NCBI GenBank assembly: GCA_024346835.1
Contig: AP024866.1
Location: forward strand, 496,001-560,000
From: Vibrio comitans
Lineage (GTDB): Bacteria > Pseudomonadota > Gammaproteobacteria > Enterobacterales > Vibrionaceae
Length of the DNA stretch: 64,000 nt
Direction of reading: 5' to 3'
The position numbers and the translations under genes are program-made. The notes under the pieces are model-generated. The model did no database searches and had not been told where the DNA came from. It worked only from the letters and a program-made list of their open reading frames with translations. How positions within the stretch are numbered: position 1 is the first letter of the stretch; each line of letters begins with the position of its first letter. Below are positions 44,079 to 55,800 of the stretch, in pieces.

Positions 44079-47000
44079 TTATTGGGTGACTAAGCTCTGT
44101 AGTTGTTCTCTTAAATCAGCTAACTGTGCTCGCTGAGCATCATCGTGATTTGAGTGTGCAAGAATAAAGTCTAGAGAATTGAGCACGGTACGCCAGCGTG
44201 GAGTCTTGGGTAGCGTCTCTATTCTTAGGTATTTATCCAGCGTTCTGGTTTGCAGGGTGCTTCTATCCAGATATACACGCCATAGACCACTTTGCTCAGC
44301 GAAGTTGAATTTGGTATTGCCGTCATGGCTTTCCCAATACTCAAGTGCTGATGACATGCAGTCTACGAGCAGTTGTCGCATATTCTGCTGTTTGTTGTCC
44401 TTGCTGTTATCTAACTGTTCGACCAAGTCTGCAAACTCATCCCCTAGCTCTTTAAGCTCTTCTAGTTGTGACTTATCGCCAGCAAAAGCGTAGCTCGCTA
44501 AGGCATCCAGCGCGACTTCGAGATTATTGATGCGTTGGTTAGCATCATCAGGATCTGAGTTGAAGATAATCATGCCTCTTAACCCGGTTTCTAACGGCAG
44601 GGTAAAGATATCACTGGCTATGACCTGTTTGGTTTCATCGACAAAGACATCGATATCCATGCTGCGGTGTGGCTGATCAAATTGCAGGTGCTTCGGCGCA
44701 ATGAACTCTTCAATTTGCGAGCGCTTGATTTGCTCAATAGAGCGCTTTAGTAGTTCAGTAGCCGATTTATTAGCAAAGGTAATCTTATGGTTTTCGTTGA
44801 TACAAACGATGGCCTCTGGAGTACTCTCTAGTTGCTCGAGAAGCTTAGTTTGAGTCTCTAGAAGTAAAGATTCGACTCTTTCACGCTGGGTGAGTTCAGC
44901 ACTTAGTGAGTCGTTCTCCTGCTTACGCCTTTCCGACAGACTAGCATTAATATGTACCTGAATTCGCGCGGATAGCTCCTGCTTATTAAATGGCTTAACC
45001 AGATAGTCATTGGCACCACAGTCAAAGCCTTTCACTTTGTCTTCAGTTTGGTTCAAAGCGGTGAGCATGATGATTGGCAGTTCGTTGTAGTTATACAAGT
45101 TACGTAAGTACTCACAAACTTGGAATCCGCTCAGCTCCGGCATCATGATATCTAACAGCAGGATATCGGGTTTTTCCTCAGCAATAAGGTCAAGCACCTC
45201 TCGGCCATTATGCGCGCTCACCACCCTATATCCCTCTACTCGCAAGAAACTTTCCAGAATCTTGAGGTTCACAGGTTCATCGTCCGCGATCATGACTAGC
45301 TTGCCATCTGGATTCTTAGGCAAAGAGAGGGACTGCTCATCAAACTCGGTTTGATGAAACTCTTCTCGAGAATAATGTTCAGTTTCTGATTCACTGTTGA
45401 AGGCATCAAGTTCTTGCTTGCTGGCAAGTGGCAGAGTCATGGTAAAGGTAGTGCCGAGCATGGGTTGGCTGGTAACAGTCAGTTCGCCGCGCATGATTTC
45501 AATCAAACGTTTACTGATGGATAACCCAAGCCCTGTGCCTTGATGGTAACCAGAAGAGTTACTTTGAGTTAGAGGCTCAAATATATTATCTAGATCCTCT
45601 TTAGGGATGCCATGTCCGGTATCGATCACTTGTATTCTTAGTTGTTCGCCTTGCTGCTCTGCATTCAAGATCACTTTGCCTTCCGAAGTGAATTTGATCG
45701 CGTTGCCAACAAGGTTGTACAGCACCTGCTCAAGCCTTTGCGGATCGGCACTAACCATAGGCAAGCTACTATCAATTTGGTTGATGATACGAACGGGCTT
45801 CTTATCAACCAGATGTTTTGATAACTCGACAACCAGCTGAGATGCAGATGAGAGCGAAACTGCGGTGGGTTCAAGCTGCAAATGACCATATTGCATCTTG
45901 TGGTAATCCAATAGGTCATCCACCAAGTTAGACAGTCTATGCCCGCTATTGATGATGATTTCTAATTGGTATCGTTGAGAAGGCGGTACGCTTCCATGAG
46001 CCTCGCTAAGCATAGCTTGCGCGACTCCAATCATGCCGTGCAGTGGTGTCCTTAGTTCATGGGAAGTGGTAGCTAAGAATTCATCTTTTAGTTTATCAGC
46101 AAGCTGAAGCTCACCATTTTGCGTGGCAATGGTGTCTAGGTTAAATTCGAGCTCTTTGTTTTGCTCTTTGATTAATTCAATCTTTTCTCGAATAGAACGC
46201 TGCATTCTCTCAAAGCTGACTGCGAGCCTTCCTATCTCATCCTTGCGCTTAGTGCCTTCAACATTTTCTTTCAGATCTCCTGCAGAGATTCGCTCAGCGG
46301 CCCACGTAAGCTTGAGCAATGGGGTGGTAATGAAGTTCGACAGATAGTGAGAGGCTACTACTACGACAATGGCAGCGCTCAATACAATGATGAAAAACAG
46401 CTTAAATAACTGGTTAACTCGTTCAAACGCGACTTCTTCTGGAGTCTCAACCACCACGGCCCATGTGAGTCCGTGTACATCAATAGGTGCATAGGCAGCG
46501 ATGGTGTTGTCATCAGATAAGTTGGTATAGGTTTCAACCTCGGCAGAGCCTTCAAGAGCCTTTATGGCCACAGGAGAGCTCTGTTTGGCATCAACATCAT
46601 CGCTACTGCTTGCGAGTAGTTTTAAGGACTTATCAAATAAGGATACATTCAGGTTAACGAGGTGTTCCTCGGTGATGAGGTCAGTGAGCGCAGACAGAGG
46701 CAGTCGAAAGAACGCATAGCTATGTAAATAACCTCTTTGCACGATTGGAGCAGCAAACCAAGCGACTTCTTCAGTGCTGCTCGAGTTACCTTCAATGGAG
46801 AAATCACTCATAAGAACAATGTCATTGTATTGCTCTAAGGAGTCTTTATTTGTGGCAACATAGTCTTTTAGTTGCTTGAACAAATCGCCCAATTCGGTTT
46901 GTTTGTAGCGACCAGAATTTAGGTTTGTTGCATAGTAATCATACTTATGGACTGAATAGGCGACGTTGCCCTCGAGATCCACTAAAGCGATATCATCGAA

Positions 47001-47477
47001 GTCCGAGCGCTCTAACAAGCTTTGGAAGGTTGAATGGTAGCGCTTATGCAGTAATCGGTAGCGCTCAACACTGGTGTAGTTGTCGTTGCCTCTGACGGTT
47101 TTGGTGCGGATAGCATCCCCTGAGCCTGGAATATACCTCTGTTGACCTATGCTTCTAGATTCTTCTAGGTCTTTCCCTAAGCGTCTAAAAGAGTCAATCA
47201 GCCCATAAAAACGTCCACCACTGGCGTAAGCCAATTCCGAATGAACAAAGCCAATCACTTCTGAGTCAAGATTTCCTATGTAAGCGCTAACCTTGTTGGC
47301 ATTGCCATCTCTCATCGAGGTTAGGTAAGTGGTGCTTTGTTCTTGAAGGTCTTGAGTGTGAGAACGAAGAAAGAAAAAAGCAACCAGCAGCATTGGGATA
47401 AGGCTGACCAGCATAAAGGCGCCCATAAGGGTGCTTTGTAGACGTTTAAACTTTGGGCGAGCGTGACTTTTTGACAT
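44079..47477 (-). CDS. chiS: Chitin-responsive hybrid sensor kinase ChiS
   Basis: Membrane hybrid kinase of 1132 residues that controls the chitin-use regulon. Membrane helices lie at about 17-37 and 358-378 around a large periplasmic domain that should bind CBP. HAMP at about 380-435; HisKA with His473 (TTSHELRTPLH); ATPase with VGNAIKFTSEG and TGLGLSISKRL. The receiver domain has Asp776 (LLLDIMMPELSG) and DD at 732-733. A PAS-like segment follows at about 885-950, then a C-terminal region. The V. cholerae protein uses that region to bind the chb promoter directly. All phosphorelay residues are present. The gene lies upstream of, and in the same direction as, the chb operon it should control. 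Confidence 0.93.
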   Translation of the reverse strand: MSKSHARPKFKRLQSTLMGAFMLVSLIPMLLVAFFFLRSHTQDLQEQSTTYLTSMRDGNANKVSAYIGNLDSEVIGFVHSELAYASGGRFYGLIDSFRRLGKDLEESRSIGQQRYIPGSGDAIRTKTVRGNDNYTSVERYRLLHKRYHSTFQSLLERSDFDDIALVDLEGNVAYSVHKYDYYATNLNSGRYKQTELGDLFKQLKDYVATNKDSLEQYNDIVLMSDFSIEGNSSSTEEVAWFAAPIVQRGYLHSYAFFRLPLSALTDLITEEHLVNLNVSLFDKSLKLLASSSDDVDAKQSSPVAIKALEGSAEVETYTNLSDDNTIAAYAPIDVHGLTWAVVVETPEEVAFERVNQLFKLFFIIVLSAAIVVVVASHYLSNFITTPLLKLTWAAERISAGDLKENVEGTKRKDEIGRLAVSFERMQRSIREKIELIKEQNKELEFNLDTIATQNGELQLADKLKDEFLATTSHELRTPLHGMIGVAQAMLSEAHGSVPPSQRYQLEIIINSGHRLSNLVDDLLDYHKMQYGHLQLEPTAVSLSSASQLVVELSKHLVDKKPVRIINQIDSSLPMVSADPQRLEQVLYNLVGNAIKFTSEGKVILNAEQQGEQLRIQVIDTGHGIPKEDLDNIFEPLTQSNSSGYHQGTGLGLSISKRLIEIMRGELTVTSQPMLGTTFTMTLPLASKQELDAFNSESETEHYSREEFHQTEFDEQSLSLPKNPDGKLVMIADDEPVNLKILESFLRVEGYRVVSAHNGREVLDLIAEEKPDILLLDIMMPELSGFQVCEYLRNLYNYNELPIIMLTALNQTEDKVKGFDCGANDYLVKPFNKQELSARIQVHINASLSERRKQENDSLSAELTQRERVESLLLETQTKLLEQLESTPEAIVCINENHKITFANKSATELLKRSIEQIKRSQIEEFIAPKHLQFDQPHRSMDIDVFVDETKQVIASDIFTLPLETGLRGMIIFNSDPDDANQRINNLEVALDALASYAFAGDKSQLEELKELGDEFADLVEQLDNSKDNKQQNMRQLLVDCMSSALEYWESHDGNTKFNFAEQSGLWRVYLDRSTLQTRTLDKYLRIETLPKTPRWRTVLNSLDFILAHSNHDDAQRAQLADLREQLQSLVTQ

Positions 47478-47539
47478 AGGGTACTAATTCAAGGCCTGAT
47501 AATGAGATCATCATTGCTGAAATGTACCCGCCAAATGCA

Positions 47540-47578
47540 GTGAGGCAAGCAGAGGCTTAAAAAAGCGTGTTGCCTCAC
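47540..47578. terminator. Stem-loop between rsmC and chiS
   Basis: Arms GTGAGGCAA and TTGCCTCAC, 9 bp, with a 21-base loop, directly after the rsmC stop. The T-rich part lies in the loop, so termination is uncertain. Confidence 0.4.
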
Positions 47579-47584
47579 ACAGTT

Positions 47585-48604
47585 TTATTTCGTTGCGTGG
47601 TAGATCGCGAACTTATTGGTTTTACTTGTAGTTTCACAATTACCGAAGGCTTTTTCGATAATCGGTGGGTATTTCAAAAAACTATTAGCCACAATTACCA
47701 GTTCGCCATTTCGAGTGAGATGCTTTGGAGCATCGGCCAGTAAGGTTTCTGTCGCACTGTAACTGGTATCTAATCCTGAGTGGAAAGGAGGGTTACTAAC
47801 AATAAATTGGTAGTCTGTATTTGCTTCAGAATACACGTCAGTAGCAAAAACACGCCCTTTGAGTCCATTTGCCTCAAGGGTGCGCTTGCTTGATTCCACA
47901 GCAAAGGCACTCACATCGCACATCTCTAACTCTATTGATGGATTTTTTAATGCCATCGCAGCACCAATAATGCCTGCACCGCAGCCAAAATCGAGAACCT
48001 TGCCCTTCAGCTTAGGTAGGTTTGCAAGTAGCAATTTAGAACCTAAATCAAACTCACCATGGCTGAATACTCCTGGTAGGCTTTGAACTTCGATAGAGAC
48101 ACCTTCTAGCTCAACTTGATAAGACTTAAAGTGATCATTGAGTTCAAAGCTAGATGGTGGCGTTTGGCTTAACCCCCAGTAAAAAGAGCAGCGACGCGCC
48201 GAGTCATACTTATTGATAAGACCAAACTCTTTGAACATTTTCTCTATGCTTTTTACTCCAGAACGGTTTTCACCGATTACGGCAACCTCTGTTTCTGGCG
48301 GCAGTTTACTGAGCATCATCTCGAGCAGATATTTTGCTTCACTTTTCGCCTTTGGCCAGTAAAGCAATAGCATGTCAGCATCAACATTGTTATCAAACTC
48401 AACACCAAACTGGCTATCAACACCGATGCGCTGCATTTGTTGATGATAACCATAGTGAGATGTAAATACGGTCACCGCTTCAGCGTGCTGTTGTAGCTGT
48501 TTTGGGAAATGATCCTCTGCTTCTCCTGCAATGACGATTCGCTTTCCAGCGAAGTAAGCAAGTTGACGTTCAGCTATCTGACTTGGGGCGGTGTAGGCAC
48601 TCAT
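47585..48604 (-). CDS. rsmC: 16S rRNA m2G1207 methyltransferase
   Basis: Methylates G1207 of 16S rRNA with SAM. The 339-residue protein from ATG 48604 (AAGAG 8 bases upstream) matches the E. coli length of 343. The longer open frame to 48694 overlaps the upstream gene and is not supported. The N-terminal half is the inactive pseudo-methyltransferase domain. The C-terminal half has SAM motif [12 protein letters not shown] and catalytic motif [10 protein letters not shown]. It starts 13 bp after the AI-2E family gene. Confidence 0.93.
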   Translation of the reverse strand: MSAYTAPSQIAERQLAYFAGKRIVIAGEAEDHFPKQLQQHAEAVTVFTSHYGYHQQMQRIGVDSQFGVEFDNNVDADMLLLYWPKAKSEAKYLLEMMLSKLPPETEVAVIGENRSGVKSIEKMFKEFGLINKYDSARRCSFYWGLSQTPPSSFELNDHFKSYQVELEGVSIEVQSLPGVFSHGEFDLGSKLLLANLPKLKGKVLDFGCGAGIIGAAMALKNPSIELEMCDVSAFAVESSKRTLEANGLKGRVFATDVYSEANTDYQFIVSNPPFHSGLDTSYSATETLLADAPKHLTRNGELVIVANSFLKYPPIIEKAFGNCETTSKTNKFAIYHATK

Positions 48605-48617
48605 TAATTTACTCTTA

Positions 48618-49703
48618 CTAGTTGTTATCTTGCTGATCGAGGAAGTCGTTGAACTCTTCTTCATACATGTTAAACAGCACCATAGTGATGGCAAAGATCA
48701 GCGGGCCGTAGATTAAACCAATTAAGCCGAAGACATGCAAACCGCCAAGCAAAGAAAAGAAGATCATTAGGGTATTCATCCCCGCACTTCCCTGCATTAG
48801 CAGAGGACGAAGGATATTATCGATAGAACCGACCACTGCAACTGACCAAATAAGCAAGAATATTGCCCAGCCGGTTTCACCGGTCAAAAGAAGATACAGA
48901 CAAGCTGGTATCCAAATCAACGCGGTGCCAATAACAGGAATAAATGACGCAAACCCCATCATAGTGCCCCAGAAGAGTGCAGGGAAGCCCACCAACCACA
49001 TAGCGAAGCCACCTGCAGCACCTTGAGCAATCGCAGTTAAAAATGATCCCATTACGGCAGATTTAGACACCTTTTCAATCTCATCCAACAACCTATCTTC
49101 TTGTGAGCGAGAAAGAGGCAGAATGTGACGCATGGTATTGATGATCTTTTCATGGTCGCGCAGTAGGAAAAACAGCACAAATAGCATCAAGCCAAAGTTA
49201 ACCAAGAAGTTGGTCGCACTACCCACAACCGAAGCACTGATAGCAACTAAATTTGAGCCAAACGTACTGGCAAGCTCTGCGACTTTTTGGCCTATTTCAG
49301 AGGGCTTTAAGGTGTCGAACGGCAAGTAGGTATTGACGATATCGAGGATCTTAACCACCCAAGGCTGTGCGAATAACTCCTGAACCCCACCGTCGGTAAC
49401 CCAGTGATAAACACCCTGCGAGAAAGAAGAACCTTGCTGGATAATTGCCGTGAAGACAAACAACAGTGGTATTACGATGATAAAGGTTAGGATGATGCAT
49501 GAGAGGAGCGCAGTGGTGTTCCTCAAGGTCGGCATTTTCTTATCGAGCCATTCGTGAATAGGGAACATCAGCAAAGAGATGATAAACGCCATTACGATTG
49601 AATTGACATAAGGCCTAATTAAGACAAAGCAGGCATACGCAAAAACCAGTAGCGCAGCAATGAGTAGCCATTGGCTAGACGTGAGTTGGAATCTTCTTGG
49701 CAC
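48618..49703 (-). CDS. AI-2E family transporter (UPF0118)
   Basis: Polytopic inner-membrane protein of 361 residues, with paired N-terminal helices, a soluble middle (about 90-150) and four or more C-terminal helices. Signature segments are [21 protein letters not shown], split by small residues, [17 protein letters not shown], and DNILRPLLM followed by [15 protein letters not shown]. Family members include TqsA and proton or sodium antiporters, so the substrate is open. The start is a GTG with weak ribosome-binding site. Confidence 0.88.
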   Translation of the reverse strand: MPRRFQLTSSQWLLIAALLVFAYACFVLIRPYVNSIVMAFIISLLMFPIHEWLDKKMPTLRNTTALLSCIILTFIIVIPLLFVFTAIIQQGSSFSQGVYHWVTDGGVQELFAQPWVVKILDIVNTYLPFDTLKPSEIGQKVAELASTFGSNLVAISASVVGSATNFLVNFGLMLFVLFFLLRDHEKIINTMRHILPLSRSQEDRLLDEIEKVSKSAVMGSFLTAIAQGAAGGFAMWLVGFPALFWGTMMGFASFIPVIGTALIWIPACLYLLLTGETGWAIFLLIWSVAVVGSIDNILRPLLMQGSAGMNTLMIFFSLLGGLHVFGLIGLIYGPLIFAITMVLFNMYEEEFNDFLDQQDNN

Positions 49704-49776
49704 TTTGAATGGCCCACTTATAGTGTTTGTGATGATAAATCATAGCGTTATGCAACATGAATCGCTAGAAATAAAA

Positions 49777-49796
49777 AAGGAGCCAATAGGCTCCTT
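49777..49796 (-). terminator. Terminator after hemL
   Basis: Stem AAGGAGCC / GGCTCCTT with loop AATA, then a T-run on the minus strand (complement of ATAAAAAA). Confidence 0.88.
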
Positions 49797-49819
49797 GTTC
49801 ACTTTTTTGTCGCTGGATA

Positions 49820-51106
49820 TTAGGCAGCTAAAGCGGCGAAACAACGGTCAGCGGCTGCCAGCGTTTGCTCAATATCTTCATCAGAGTGAGATAAAGAGGT
49901 AAAGCTTGCCTCAAATGCAGATGGCGCAAGGTAAACACCTTCTTCTAGCATCAAGTGGAAGAAGCGTTTGAATCGTTCAACATCGCATTTCGCCACTTCT
50001 TCGTAGCAGTTTACTTGTTCTTGGTCAGTAAAGAAGAAGCCAAACATACCGCCTACTTGGCTTACAAGTAGCGGGATACTATGTTTGTCAGCACGCTCTT
50101 TGAAACCCTGAGCTAATTTTGCTGTGATTTCATTAAGGCGTTCTGCGTTGCCTGCTTGCGCTAACTGGGTTAGACAGGCGTAACCTGCTGCCATAGCGAT
50201 AGGGTTACCTGATAGTGTGCCCGCTTGGTATACAGGGCCCGTTGGCGCAATGTGTTGCATGACTTCTTTACGACCACCAAATGCGCCTACTGGCATACCG
50301 CCACCAATGACTTTACCTAGGGTAGTTAGATCAGGTTTAACATTGTAGTGTGCCTGAGCACAGCCAAGGGCAACGCGGAAGCCAGTCATTACTTCATCAA
50401 AGATAAGTAGTGCGCCATTTTGGTCACAGATTTCGCGAAGTCCTTCCAAGAAGCCATTGATTGGCGGGATGCAGTTCATGTTGCCTGCAACAGGCTCAAC
50501 AATGATGCACGAGATTTGCTCTGGATTCGCATCAAACAGAGCTTGAACAGAATCTAGATTATTAAAAGTTGCGGTCAATGTGTGTTTGGCAAAATCTTCA
50601 GGTACGCCAGGAGAGCTCGGCTGGCCTAGAGTCAATGCGCCAGAGCCCGCTTTAACTAGCAAGCTATCGGCGTGGCCGTGATAACAACCTTCAAACTTCA
50701 AGATCTTGTCGCGACCCGTGTAGCCACGTGCCAAACGGATTGCGCTCATGGTCGCTTCTGTGCCTGAGCTTACCATACGCAGTTGCTCCATTGACGGAAC
50801 AAGAGAAGAGACAAGCTTAGCCATGTTGATCTCAAGCTCAGTAGGTGCACCAAAGCTAAGACCACGCTGCGCAGCTTCTACTACAGCATCGCGAATAACA
50901 GGATTGTTATGGCCTAAGATCATTGGTCCCCATGATCCGACGTAGTCAATGTACGCTTTGTCGTCTGCATCATAGATACGAGAGCCATCAGCACGCTCAA
51001 TGAAAAGTGGAGAACCGCCTACACCGTTAAATGCACGTACTGGTGAGTTAACGCCACCAGGAATAATGGTTTGGGCTTGCTGATAGAGTGCTTCTGATTT
51101 GCTCAT
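49820..51106 (-). CDS. hemL: Glutamate-1-semialdehyde 2,1-aminomutase
   Basis: PLP enzyme that makes 5-aminolevulinate for heme synthesis. From ATG 51106 (AAGGAT 6 bases upstream) the protein is 428 residues, as in E. coli (426); the upstream frame to 51229 is not supported. Motifs: [67 protein letters not shown] and the PLP lysine in [17 protein letters not shown]. Heme and Fe-S biogenesis meet here: erpA is divergently encoded 200 bp away. Confidence 0.96.
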   Translation of the reverse strand: MSKSEALYQQAQTIIPGGVNSPVRAFNGVGGSPLFIERADGSRIYDADDKAYIDYVGSWGPMILGHNNPVIRDAVVEAAQRGLSFGAPTELEINMAKLVSSLVPSMEQLRMVSSGTEATMSAIRLARGYTGRDKILKFEGCYHGHADSLLVKAGSGALTLGQPSSPGVPEDFAKHTLTATFNNLDSVQALFDANPEQISCIIVEPVAGNMNCIPPINGFLEGLREICDQNGALLIFDEVMTGFRVALGCAQAHYNVKPDLTTLGKVIGGGMPVGAFGGRKEVMQHIAPTGPVYQAGTLSGNPIAMAAGYACLTQLAQAGNAERLNEITAKLAQGFKERADKHSIPLLVSQVGGMFGFFFTDQEQVNCYEEVAKCDVERFKRFFHLMLEEGVYLAPSAFEASFTSLSHSDEDIEQTLAAADRCFAALAA

Positions 51107-51304
51107 TAAAGAATCCTTGCTTTCGGATAGCATTTTTGGGAATGACAGCATTGTAATAAATATTGGGCACAAGTCTAACGCTTGTGTCTCACTATTAGTT
51201 TGAGCACATAGATTACAATACTTGAACACTTTGCTCAGGTATTAGATAATCGCGAGATCAACAGAGTCACCTAGAGTGGCAACATCGAATAAAGAGAGGT
51301 CTCG

Positions 51305-51646
51305 GTGAGCGAATTAAATGTCCCTTTGAATTTTTCTGACGCAGCAGCAGCGCGTGTTAAAGTATTGATTACAGAGGAAGAAAACCCAGAACTAAAACTA
51401 CGCGTTTACATCACAGGTGGTGGTTGTAGTGGTTTTCAATACGGATTTACTTTCGATGAGAAAGTGAATGAAGGCGACTCGATTATAGTTAAAGATGAGG
51501 TAACCCTAGTGGTAGACCCTATGTCTTTACAGTACTTGATCGGTGGTACAGTCGATTACACAGAGGGACTTGAAGGTGCACGCTTCTTCATTAATAACCC
51601 TAATGCAACAACCACTTGTGGTTGTGGAGCCTCATTTAGCGTGTGA
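51305..51646 (+). CDS. erpA: Iron-sulfur cluster insertion protein ErpA
   Basis: A-type Fe-S carrier that delivers clusters to apoproteins such as the isoprenoid enzymes. The 113-residue protein has the three conserved cysteines of the family, one in [11 protein letters not shown] and two in the C-terminal CGCGASF. Start is GTG with GAGAGG 5 bases upstream. Length matches E. coli ErpA (114). Confidence 0.95.
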   Translation: MSELNVPLNFSDAAAARVKVLITEEENPELKLRVYITGGGCSGFQYGFTFDEKVNEGDSIIVKDEVTLVVDPMSLQYLIGGTVDYTEGLEGARFFINNPNATTTCGCGASFSV

Positions 51647-51756
51647 TCCTACCCTCAGAAATAACGGGCAGAAATCGGTACAGTAGTCGCATATAAAGGC
51701 TGTGCCGTATAAACAGCTAGGCAAGGTCGCCTACTGATAATTAAAAGGATTTAGTT

Positions 51757-52839
51757 ATGCCGTTAAGAAGGACAGGGCAATTCTTTGCCCAACGACCTTG
51801 GATTATCTCGCTTACTCTTGTTGTTGTCCTCGGCGCTTGGCTTGCAGCTGGCGCCCTTAGGGCAGAACAACCCGCAAAACAATCCCCTGCAACAGAACGC
51901 AATGTACCTCTAGCTAAGGTTGTTGTGACCCAATTTAATGCCGAGCCTGTCGCTCGAAAAATTGAACTCTATGGCCGAACTGCGCCAAATCGTCATGTTG
52001 AACTCAGCGCTGAGCTTGCTGGTACCATAAAAACGTTGAGAGTTCGAAAAGGCGCGACGGTTAAACGTGGACAAATCATTGCCATGATCGACAAAGGGGA
52101 TTTAGAGATCCAGTTGGATCGTGCTAATGCCTTGTTGAAAGTTAAACAAAAAGAGTTTGATGCCGCGACTTCTCTTAAAGAGCGCGGATTACAGAATGAG
52201 GTGGCTTTTACTACCGCAGAAGCGGAGCTTGCCAACGCCAAAGCGACCGTTGCCAATGTTAAGTTAGGCCTCAAGAACAGTATTATACGAGCGCCATTTG
52301 ATGGCATCATCGACCGCTTGCACGTAGAACTGGGAGACTATGTATCGCGTGGAGATGAGGTTGCTCACCTTATTGATCTTGAAAAGCTGGTTATTGAAGC
52401 CGATCTTAGCGAGCGTCATATTCAGCAAGTGAAGAAAGAGCAAACGGCCAACATCACTTTACTTGGCGGCGAAAAACTTCAGGGTACCCTGCGCTATGTG
52501 TCCCGCAATTCCTCTGTGACTACCAATACCTTCCCCATTGAAATAGAAATCGCTAATAAAGGCCAAATGCTTCCCTCTGGTGTCAGTGCAGAGGTGGAGT
52601 TAGAGCTAGAAACTAAGATGGCCGTTAAGGTCACACCTGCTATGCTAGCGCTGGATGAAGCGGGCAACCTTGGAGTGAAAACATTACTAAACGACAAGGT
52701 TCATTTTGTGGGTATTCAGATTGTTAAAGCAGAGCAAGATGGTGTCTGGTTGAGCGGTTTAGGTGACAGCGTTGAGATTGTCACTAAAGGGCAGGGCTTT
52801 GTTCGTGATGGTGACTCTGTCATCGCCGTTAGACAGTAG
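51757..52839 (+). CDS. RND efflux periplasmic adaptor
   Basis: Membrane fusion protein of 360 residues. A membrane anchor at about 16-35 (WIISLTLVVVLGAWLAAGAL) is followed by the barrel-sandwich domain (LRVRKGATVKRGQIIAMID), a short alpha-hairpin (about 115-160), and the matching second half (IIRAPFDGIIDRLHVELGDYVSRGDEV). A beta-barrel and membrane-proximal domain follow. It is 10 bp before the RND pump gene and must bridge it to a TolC-type channel encoded elsewhere. By synteny it corresponds to a V. cholerae Vex adaptor, but I do not assign the letter. Confidence 0.9.
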   Translation: MPLRRTGQFFAQRPWIISLTLVVVLGAWLAAGALRAEQPAKQSPATERNVPLAKVVVTQFNAEPVARKIELYGRTAPNRHVELSAELAGTIKTLRVRKGATVKRGQIIAMIDKGDLEIQLDRANALLKVKQKEFDAATSLKERGLQNEVAFTTAEAELANAKATVANVKLGLKNSIIRAPFDGIIDRLHVELGDYVSRGDEVAHLIDLEKLVIEADLSERHIQQVKKEQTANITLLGGEKLQGTLRYVSRNSSVTTNTFPIEIEIANKGQMLPSGVSAEVELELETKMAVKVTPAMLALDEAGNLGVKTLLNDKVHFVGIQIVKAEQDGVWLSGLGDSVEIVTKGQGFVRDGDSVIAVRQ

Positions 52840-52849
52840 AGGGCAAGCT

Positions 52850-55800
52850 ATGCACTCTATCATTGATGCGGCTCTTAACCGTTCCAGAACGGTACTGACC
52901 CTTTTGTTTATGCTGATTGTGGCTGGTGTATACACCTATATCACCATCCCTAAAGAATCTAGCCCAGACATTACCATTCCTATTATCTATGTCTCTGTTA
53001 GTCATCAGGGTATTTCACCTCTTGATGCTGAGCGCATGCTTGTACGTCCTATAGAGCAAGAGCTTCGCTCTATAGAGGGCGTGAAGAAAATGACCTCTAC
53101 TGCATCTGAAGGGCATGGTTCTGTGACTCTAGAATTTGTTGCGGGCAGTGATCTCAATAAAGCCATGACGGATGTTCGTGAGGCTGTGGATCTTGCTAAA
53201 TCAAAGCTTCCGGATGACAGTGACGATCCTACGGTAAACGAAGTCACCCTTGCGAGTGAACAGCCTATTTTGTCGGTAGCACTGTATGGCACCGTGCCAG
53301 AGCGGACCATAGTGCAGATTGGTCGCCGTATTCAGGACAAGCTAGAGAGCTTTAAGCAGATCTTGGAAGTGGATATAGCGGGTGATCGCGACGATATTGT
53401 TGAGGTGATCGTCGATCCCCTGTTGATGGAGAGTTATGGCCTTGATCAGGGAGATATCTATAACTTGATTGCCGCGAGCAACCGCGTTGTCGCAGCGGGC
53501 TTTGTTGATACCGGTTATGGGCGCTTCTCTGTGAAAGTGCCTTCGGTGTTTGCTTCTCTGCAAGATGTACTTGAATTGCCCGTCAAGGTCGATGGAAAGC
53601 AAGTGATTACCTTTGGTGATGTTGCCTCGGTAAGACGCTCCTTTAGAGACCCAGAAAGTTTTGCTCGATTGGATGGAGAAAGCGCTGTTGTGCTTGATGT
53701 TAAAAAGCGCGCAGGGGAGAACATCATAGAGTCGGTGGATATTGTTAAGGCGGTCATTGCAGAGGCGCAAAAGTTACCAGAGTGGCCAAGTAATCTATTG
53801 GTTAAGTACACTTATGATGATTCTGAAGACGTAGATCGCATGTTGACGGATCTTCAAAATAACGTGCTGTCAGCCATTATCCTTGTGGTTATCGTTATTA
53901 TTGCCATCTTGGGAATGCGCACGGCTTTGTTAGTCGGTATCTCCATTCCAGGCTCTTTCCTAACGGGGCTGTTGGTGCTTTCGGTGTTTGGTTTGACGGT
54001 CAATATTGTTGTGTTGTTCTCGCTCATAATGGCAGTGGGAATGCTGGTGGATGGAGCTATCGTAGTCACCGAGTTTGCCGATAGGAAGATGCAAGAAGGA
54101 ACACCTCGTAAAGAGGCCTATCGTGAGGCAGCCAAAAGAATGGCTTGGCCTATTACAGCCTCAACTGCAACGACCCTAGCCGCATTTGCCCCATTGTTAT
54201 TCTGGCCTGATACCACAGGCGAGTTCATGAAGTATCTACCGCTCACCTTGATAGCAACTCTAAGTGCTTCACTGGTGATGGCGTTGGTATTTGTGCCTGT
54301 ATTGGGCAGCTTGATTGGTAAACCTCAGTTTATGAATGCGGCAACACAGACGCGTATGCAGCAGCTTCATGACGGCGACTTTGAAAAAGCCACAGGCATT
54401 ACCAAACTTTATTACCACACTCTGGCTATCGCGATTAAGCATCCACTGAAAGTATTGCTGAGTGCTGTATTGCTCGCATTTGCGGTGGGCTTTGCTTACA
54501 ACAAGGCAGGGCTTGGTGCCGAGTTTTTCCCTGAGGTGGATCCACCTTACTTTAACGTTAAAGCTCGTTCTTACGGCGATCTGTCTATTGTCGAGAAAGA
54601 CAGCATTATGCGGGAGTTAGAAAGGGAGATCATAGGTCATCCTGAGCTTGAGAGTGTTTACACTCGCACCGGCGGTCAAGACGAAATCGGGACCATACAA
54701 GTGACGCCTGTAGATTGGCAGGATCGCCGCTCGGTCAAAGAGATCATTGAGGAGCTTCGCGAAAGAACGGATAAATTTGCCGGCGTGGAGATTGAGTATA
54801 AATTTCCAGATGCAGGTCCCCCGGTAGAGAACGATTTGGTGATAGAGGTGACTTCTCGAGATCCTAATTTGATTGATTCAGCCGCTAAGAAAATTCGCCT
54901 ATGGGCTGATGGGAATCCAGCACTGACCAATGTCAGCGATAACTCAAGCAAAGAAGGTATTGATTGGACGATTGATGTAAATCGCGCCGATGCATCTCGA
55001 TTTGGCGCTGATGCTTCTCTGGTAGGTAATACGGTTCAATTTGTTACCAATGGCTTACGAGTGGGAGATTATCTACCTGATGATACCGATGATGAGGTGG
55101 ATATATTGGTGCGCTATCCTGAAGACAAGCGTGATATTGGGCGCTTTGATGAACTCAGGGTAAAAACGCATGCTGGATTAGTGCCTATTACTAATTTTGC
55201 TAAGGTAAAACCAGAGCCGAAGCAAGACACGATAAATCGTCTAGATGGCAAACGTATCGTCAATGTGGTGGCGGATATGAGTGAAGGTTATAACCTCGCC
55301 ATTGAGTTGCCGTCGATACAACAAGCATTGCAAGATTTACAGCTAGCCGATGGTGTTGAGTTTAGAATCAAAGGGCAAAATGAAGAGCAGCAAAACTCTT
55401 CAGCCTTCCTGCAGTCGGCATTTTTGGCTGCACTGGCTGTTATGGCTCTAATTTTGATCACTCAATTTAATAGCTTTTACCAAGCATTCTTGATCTTGAG
55501 TGCCGTATTGTTCTCAACGGTAGGGGTGTTCGCCGGTTTGCTATTGTTCCAGCGCCCGTTTGGCATCGTAATGTCGGGTATTGGCGTGATCGCATTGGCA
55601 GGTATAGTCGTCAATAACAATATTGTCTTGATTGATACCTTCAATCAATTACGTCAACGTGGCTTGTCAAAAGAAGAAGCGATACTGCGAACCGGTGTAC
55701 AGCGTTTGCGACCTGTAATGCTGACTACGGTGACAACTATCCTTGGTTTAATGCCTATGGTCCTGCAAACCAATGTAGACCTCATAAACCAGAAGATTGA